A program made the translations under genes and the position numbers. From Candidatus Margulisiibacteriota bacterium (GTDB lineage Bacteria; Margulisbacteria; Termititenacia; Termititenacales; Termititenacaceae), in assembly GCA_031279305.1 (NCBI GenBank), contig JAITIS010000058.1, forward strand, positions 1 through 17,244: 17,244 nucleotides of DNA, written 5' to 3'. Below the pieces are notes generated by a model, which saw nothing but the letters and a program-made list of their open reading frames with translations, made no database searches and had not been told where the DNA came from. Positions 14,066 to 17,244 of the stretch are shown here, piece by piece (the first letter of the stretch is position 1; every line of letters begins with the position of its first letter).

Positions 14066-14811
14066 AAGTCCGTCTGGATCAGCTGGTCGCCCGGAGTTTG
14101 GCCGTTTCCAGAGCCAAAGCGCAGGCGCTAATCATCGCCGGACAGGTGCTGGTCAATGAACAAAAGCTCCGCAAACCCGGCGCAGCCGTAAAGGAAGACT
14201 GCGCTGTCAGGCTATTAGGCGCGGACTGTCCTTATGTCAGCAGGGGCGGCCTCAAAATGGCCGGAGCGCTGGATGTTTTCGGCGTCTCGCCGCAGGGCTT
14301 AAACTGTCTTGATATCGGCGCCTCGACCGGCGGATTCACGGACTGCCTACTGCAGCGCGGCGCGGCCTCCGTTATCGCGCTTGACACCGGGCACAATCAG
14401 CTGGACTGGAAAATCCGCAGTGATCCGCGCGTCATTGTCCTCGAAAAATGCAATTTCCGTTATATGCGCAAAACAGAGCTAAGAAAATTGGCCGGACTCG
14501 ACGCGTTGTCCCTGCAACTGGCTGTGATCGATGTATCCTTCATCTCGCTGGAGAAAATTCTGCCGCCGCTTTATACTGTGCTGGAAAGCCGCGCACAGGC
14601 AATCGCGCTGGCAAAGCCGCAGTTCGAGGCCGCGCGCGGGGAAGTAGGCAAAGGCGGCATCGTCAAAGACCCGGCGGTGCACGCGCGGGTGCAGGAAAAA
14701 GTCCGCGGCTATGCCGCCGCCGCGGGATTTATCACGCTGGGCGAAACAGCGTCGCCGATCACCGGCACGGACGGGAATAAAGAATTTTTTATTTATCTGG
14801 AGAAGCCGTGA
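14062..14811 (+). CDS. tlyA: TlyA-family rRNA methyltransferase/hemolysin A-like
   Basis: The 249-residue protein has an N-terminal S4 RNA-binding domain (about 1-60: VRLDQLVARSLAVSRAKAQA) and an FtsJ-like SAM-dependent methyltransferase domain. SAM motif I reads LDIGASTGGFTD (82-93). The K-D-K-E tetrad used by 2'-O-methyltransferases is visible as Lys65 (SRGGLK), Asp157 (VIDVSF), Lys185 (ALAKPQFE) and Glu241 (GNKEFF). In mycobacteria TlyA 2'-O-methylates 16S and 23S rRNA; other homologues are called hemolysin A on weaker grounds. Length is normal. It overlaps the upstream SDR gene by ATGA and the downstream nadK by GTGA, and has no good Shine-Dalgarno, so it depends on translational coupling. 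The tlyA-nadK neighbourhood is common in Firmicutes and relatives. Confidence 0.92.
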   Translation: MKVRLDQLVARSLAVSRAKAQALIIAGQVLVNEQKLRKPGAAVKEDCAVRLLGADCPYVSRGGLKMAGALDVFGVSPQGLNCLDIGASTGGFTDCLLQRGAASVIALDTGHNQLDWKIRSDPRVIVLEKCNFRYMRKTELRKLAGLDALSLQLAVIDVSFISLEKILPPLYTVLESRAQAIALAKPQFEAARGEVGKGGIVKDPAVHARVQEKVRGYAAAAGFITLGETASPITGTDGNKEFFIYLEKP

Positions 14812-15557
14812 GAACACTCTGTGTTTTTTACCACCGTAAAAAAGCCATAAAGCATCGAGCACAAAAACTTATCCAGCGCCTGCGCGCGGCCGGCTACCGT
14901 CTGCGCATCAATAAATCCGCCGCGCGGGCTGACCTAGCTCTGGCGCTGGGAGGCGACGGCACCGTCTTAAAAACAATACACCGCACGCTCCAACACCGCT
15001 TGCCTGTCCTGCCGGTCGCGCTGGGACGCCTGAGCTTTTTGGCGGAAATAAAAGCGGAAAAATTGTTGGTCGCGCTGGAAAAATTTTTCCGCGGGCAGCA
15101 CTGCAAAGAAACCAGAGCTATGCTTAATGTTACGGTCATTCGCAGCCAGCGCCGGCGCAGTGTTTTTGTCATAAACGAGGCGGCGCTCACCAGAAACGGT
15201 TACCCGCGGCTTTTTGATATCGTCGTTCGATACGGCGCGCGGACGGCGGCTTACCGCGCGGACGGCCTGATCATCGCCACGCCTACCGGATCCACCGCCT
15301 ACAATCTGGCCGCCGGCGGCCCAGCGCTGAAGCCGCTGGCGCCCCAGTATCTGCTGACGCCGGTTTGTCCGTTTCCCCGGCCAGAAAAATCCAGAGTAAT
15401 TTCCTTAAAACAAAAAACTATCATACAGGCCGGCGGCAAAAAGCCCAATTTTGTCGTCATTTGCGACGGATACCGGATGCTCAAATTCCGTCCGCAAGAC
15501 ACGCTGGAAATCAGCCGCGGCGAGCGGACTTTTACCTTAGTAAGATTTGCCCGGTAG
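14808..15557 (+). CDS. nadK: NAD kinase
   Basis: The 249-residue protein phosphorylates NAD to NADP in the cytoplasm. It carries GGDGT (48-52) with the catalytic Asp50, the NE pair at 123-124 (VINEAALTRNG) and the long motif DGLIIATPTGSTAY (152-165). The segment PVALGRLSFLAEI corresponds to the usual NLGxLGFL motif with Ala for the common Asn, a position that varies in other NadKs. The N-terminal region is short, as in bacterial NadK of this size. The start is a GTG that overlaps the tlyA stop by 4 nt, with GGAG about 7 nt upstream. The gene ends 12 bp before the end of a convergent small gene, with no visible terminator between them. Confidence 0.93.
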   Translation: MRTLCVFYHRKKAIKHRAQKLIQRLRAAGYRLRINKSAARADLALALGGDGTVLKTIHRTLQHRLPVLPVALGRLSFLAEIKAEKLLVALEKFFRGQHCKETRAMLNVTVIRSQRRRSVFVINEAALTRNGYPRLFDIVVRYGARTAAYRADGLIIATPTGSTAYNLAAGGPALKPLAPQYLLTPVCPFPRPEKSRVISLKQKTIIQAGGKKPNFVVICDGYRMLKFRPQDTLEISRGERTFTLVRFAR

Positions 15558-15569
15558 CGGCAGAAAATT

Positions 15570-15764
15570 CTATTTGCGCTTGTTAAATTTTTTCCAAAGT
15601 CCCAGCCAGCCGCCGATATCGGTCAGCAATTCGATGCGTCTGGCAATAGCCGCCGTGTCTTTGAGAATGCGAAATAACTGCCAGCAAATCAGCAAAGCCA
15701 CCAGCAAAAGCAAAGTGTAGAGAATTTGGTTGACCAAAGGCAGTATGACCGCAAGTTGCGCCAT
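15570..15764 (-). CDS. small single-pass membrane protein, perhaps YtxG/DUF948-like
   Basis: The 64-residue protein has one transmembrane segment (about residues 8-29, LPLVNQILYTLLLLVALLIC), then an amphipathic stretch LFRILKDTAAIARRIELLTD and a basic tail KKFNKRK. This resembles a shortened YtxG (DUF948) protein, which in Firmicutes is encoded beside ytxH, as here; that is inference from layout and hydrophobicity. The ATG has an AGGAG Shine-Dalgarno 5 nt upstream, lying across the end of the ytxH-like gene, so the two form an operon. Its function is unknown. The 3' end is 12 bp from the end of nadK. Confidence 0.65.
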   Translation of the reverse strand: MAQLAVILPLVNQILYTLLLLVALLICWQLFRILKDTAAIARRIELLTDIGGWLGLWKKFNKRK

Positions 15765-15772
15765 AAAATCTC

Positions 15773-16039
15773 CTATTTCTTTTTCGTTTCGTCTTTGGTT
15801 TCAACTAATTTAGAAATTTTTTTAATCTTATCCTCGATAGACTGCTTGGCGGAATTTATCAGATTTTCGCCGCTGGTTACCGCATCGTCGATAATATCCT
15901 GATTTTCGTCCTTAATGTCCTTGAGCCATTTGCGGGTCTTCTCGCCGGACTGCGGCGCGAACAGCACGCCCAAAACAGCCCCTAACACCGCGCCGACAAA
16001 TATACCTTCCCAAAAAACACCGCGTTCTCTATAACTCAT
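15773..16039 (-). CDS. YtxH-like small membrane protein
   Basis: The 88-residue protein begins MSYRERGVFWEGIFVGAVLG. A Gly/Ala-rich transmembrane segment is followed by LFAPQSGEKTRKWL, the signature junction of the YtxH family, and then by a charged helical tail that could form a coiled coil and ends in KDETKKK. YtxH proteins are associated with envelope stress in Firmicutes, with no defined activity. I chose the ATG at 16039 over an in-frame TTG at 16063 because GGAGGGAG sits 5 nt upstream of the ATG. It has its own promoter overlapping the end of purC and is followed after 8 nt by the small membrane protein gene. Confidence 0.8.
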   Translation of the reverse strand: MSYRERGVFWEGIFVGAVLGAVLGVLFAPQSGEKTRKWLKDIKDENQDIIDDAVTSGENLINSAKQSIEDKIKKISKLVETKDETKKK

Positions 16040-16065
16040 AAAATCTCCCTCCGGATTACCCAAGC

Positions 16066-16094
16066 ATTATACCGCAAAAAAAGACTCACGCCAA
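16066..16094 (-). promoter_or_regulatory. promoter of the ytxH-like operon
   Basis: On the minus strand, TTGGCG (16094-16089), a 17-bp spacer and a perfect TATAAT (16071-16066) are present. The -35 overlaps the last codons of purC. The expected start leaves a leader of about 20 nt holding GGAGGGAG, in contrast to the leaderless genes elsewhere. Confidence 0.65.
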
Positions 16095-16958
16095 TTTCCG
16101 GCCGGTCAATCTGCTGTGCGCTTCTAAATATTTTTCACTGGTCTTCCGCACAATATCCGCCGGTAAAGCGGGCGTTGGCGGTTCTTTGTTCCATTTAAGG
16201 GTTTCCAGATAATCGCGCAGAAATTGTTTGTCAAAACTCTGCTGGGAGCGTCCGGGCTGGTACAGTTTCACATCCCAAAAACGCGAGGAATCCGGCGTCA
16301 GGACTTCATCGATTAAAAGCAGACTGCCGTTCGCATCCAGACCAAACTCAAATTTGGTGTCGGCAATGATAAGGCCTTTATCCAGCGCTTCCGGCGCGGC
16401 CAGCCGGTACATAGCCAGAGATTTTTCTTTTATTTTTTCACCCAGCTCCCGGCCAATTAGGTCATACATTTTCTCTAAACTGATATTTTCATCGTGCCCC
16501 TGCTCGGCTTTAGTCGAAGGCGTAAAAATAGGCTCCGGCAGTTTGTCGCCCTGCCTTAAATTTTCCGGCAGCCGGCAGCCGCAGATCGCGCCAGTTTTCC
16601 GGTAATCTTTCCAGCCCGATCCTTCTATATAACCGCGGACTATGCACTCGACCGGCACAACTTTAGTTTTTTTGACCAGCATCGCGCGACCTGCTAATTC
16701 CTGAAACTCCGGCGGAAAATCGTCGCGCTCGGCAGAGAGCAGGTGATTGGGCAGACGGTCAGCTGTCCGCTCAAACCAGTATCTGGATATGCCGGTCAGC
16801 ACCTGTCCTTTATAAGGTATGCCCTCGTTAAAAACCTGATCAAAAGCGGAAATTCTATCCGTGGCCACCAGCAGCAGTTTATCGCCTAGATCGTAAAGCG
16901 CGCGCACCTTGCCTTCTTTTAGAGGTTTTATTTTAGTTTTTAACTGCGTGATCAGCAT
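16086..16958 (-). CDS. purC: phosphoribosylaminoimidazole-succinocarboxamide synthase
   Basis: The 290-residue protein ligates CAIR and aspartate with ATP to give SAICAR in de novo purine synthesis. Family motifs are in order: KEGKVRALYDLGD (14-26), ATDRISAFDQV (32-42), KGQVLTGIS (50-58), PVECIVRGYIEGSGW (102-116), IADTKFEFG (198-206) and IDEVLTPDSSRFWD (216-229). The length fits the long form, with a C-terminal region (about 240-290) that the ~240-residue form lacks. The ATG is preceded by GGAG with 6-nt spacing and by TATAAT at 16993-16988, giving a short leader. It sits alone, with no other pur gene in the window. Confidence 0.94.
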   Translation of the reverse strand: MLITQLKTKIKPLKEGKVRALYDLGDKLLLVATDRISAFDQVFNEGIPYKGQVLTGISRYWFERTADRLPNHLLSAERDDFPPEFQELAGRAMLVKKTKVVPVECIVRGYIEGSGWKDYRKTGAICGCRLPENLRQGDKLPEPIFTPSTKAEQGHDENISLEKMYDLIGRELGEKIKEKSLAMYRLAAPEALDKGLIIADTKFEFGLDANGSLLLIDEVLTPDSSRFWDVKLYQPGRSQQSFDKQFLRDYLETLKWNKEPPTPALPADIVRKTSEKYLEAHSRLTGRKLA

Positions 16959-16987
16959 AATTACTCCGCATTTTTGAGCCGCGAAGC

Positions 16988-16993
16988 ATTATA
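16988..16993 (-). promoter_or_regulatory. putative -10 element of purC
   Basis: A perfect TATAAT on the minus strand (16993-16988) lies 29 nt before the purC ATG, immediately after the stop of the upstream gene. It is followed by GCTT, as in the ytxH-like promoter. No good -35 is visible at 16-18 bp. Confidence 0.45.
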
Positions 16994-17244
16994 TTAGATA
17001 TTTTCTTTCTCCACCAGCTCCAGTATATGATAATCGCGCAAAAGTTTGAGCGGTTTGGCGCGCAGGCGGCGGGTCTGCAAGCCGGGGTTTAATCTTATCT
17101 CGGCGCGGCGTTTTTCCGCCAGTTTCTGCTGTTTTTCTTCCTCCTGCGCTCCGGCGGCGCGGAGCCTAGTTAGACGCTCCAGCGAAATGCACACTTTGTG
17201 CATCCCGCGCGGATACTTGGTGCAGACGATATTGATATAGGCGT
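16994..17244 (-). CDS. unrecognised protein, C-terminal fragment
   Basis: The frame is open from the window's right edge (first full codon at 17242) to TAA at 16996-16994, giving about 83 C-terminal residues. The internal ATG at 17203 is not needed as a start. The visible end begins AYINIVCTKYPRGMHKVCIS, then runs through a charged, helix-prone stretch (AQEEEKQQKLAEKRRAEI) and an Arg/Lys-rich section to HILELVEKENI. I cannot assign a family. High basic charge would suit nucleic-acid or ribosome binding, but that is only a guess. It is followed by purC after a 35-nt gap with its own -10 box. Confidence 0.5.
   Translation of the reverse strand, partial: AYINIVCTKYPRGMHKVCISLERLTRLRAAGAQEEEKQQKLAEKRRAEIRLNPGLQTRRLRAKPLKLLRDYHILELVEKENI

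Noticed and set aside
14808..15557. NadK with a damaged NLG motif (Ala for Asn)
   Set aside because: This position varies in active NAD kinases, and GGDGT, NE and TPTGSTAY are intact.
16040..16063. TTG start for the YtxH-like protein, adding 8 residues
   Set aside because: These codons contain the GGAGGGAG Shine-Dalgarno of the downstream ATG at 16039.
1..17244. CRISPR array, tRNA or rRNA gene, insertion sequence or prophage
   Set aside because: No regularly spaced direct repeats, no cloverleaf or rRNA sequence, and no transposase or integrase frame was seen.

Overview
This window is a dense, mostly intact piece of bacterial chromosome with about seventeen protein genes. I see no rRNA, tRNA, CRISPR array or insertion sequence. 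The envelope genes point to a diderm bacterium: an outer-membrane beta-barrel ending in Phe, a PorV/UPF0164-type barrel, a lipoprotein, and exported proteins. Other features (SepF, S-layer homology domains, a YtxH-type protein, a tlyA-nadK pair) are more typical of Firmicutes, Cyanobacteria and other Terrabacteria. The mixture would fit an uncultured deep-branching diderm, for example the Margulisbacteria/WOR-1 neighbourhood. That placement is inference and unproven.

Layout. 1-2922 (+) is the 3' part of a large outer-membrane barrel gene. 2923-3385 is an AT-rich convergent gap with a hairpin and decayed-looking coding scraps. leuC-leuD (5160-3386, -) encode an isopropylmalate dehydratase. A YfcE-type phosphodiesterase (5208-5684) and a DEAD-box RNA helicase (5727-7106) run on the plus strand. 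On the minus strand, 13238 to 7093 is an envelope block: lipoprotein, exported protein, SepF, exported alpha/beta-hydrolase-like protein, large secreted protein with a FlgD/T9SS-like C-terminal domain, PorV-like barrel with three C-terminal SLH repeats, and a GIY-YIG protein. From 13277 (+) an overlapping operon carries an SDR oxidoreductase, TlyA and NAD kinase. From the right edge (-) come an unrecognised gene end, purC, a YtxH-like protein and a small membrane protein.

The most interesting observations are these. (1) Several transcription-unit-leading genes have a good -10 box only 5-11 nt before the start codon and no Shine-Dalgarno, while most operon-internal genes and two leadered genes have clear Shine-Dalgarnos. 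This suggests routine leaderless mRNAs, including two very compact divergent promoters (38 and 47 bp). (2) A two-gene pair links a secreted protein carrying a FlgD/T9SS-like C-terminal domain with a PorV-like barrel fused to SLH repeats; it could be a cargo/outer-membrane-partner system. (3) The exported alpha/beta-hydrolase has lost its nucleophile Ser and catalytic His, so it is probably a pseudoenzyme. (4) SepF is short and sits among exported envelope proteins.
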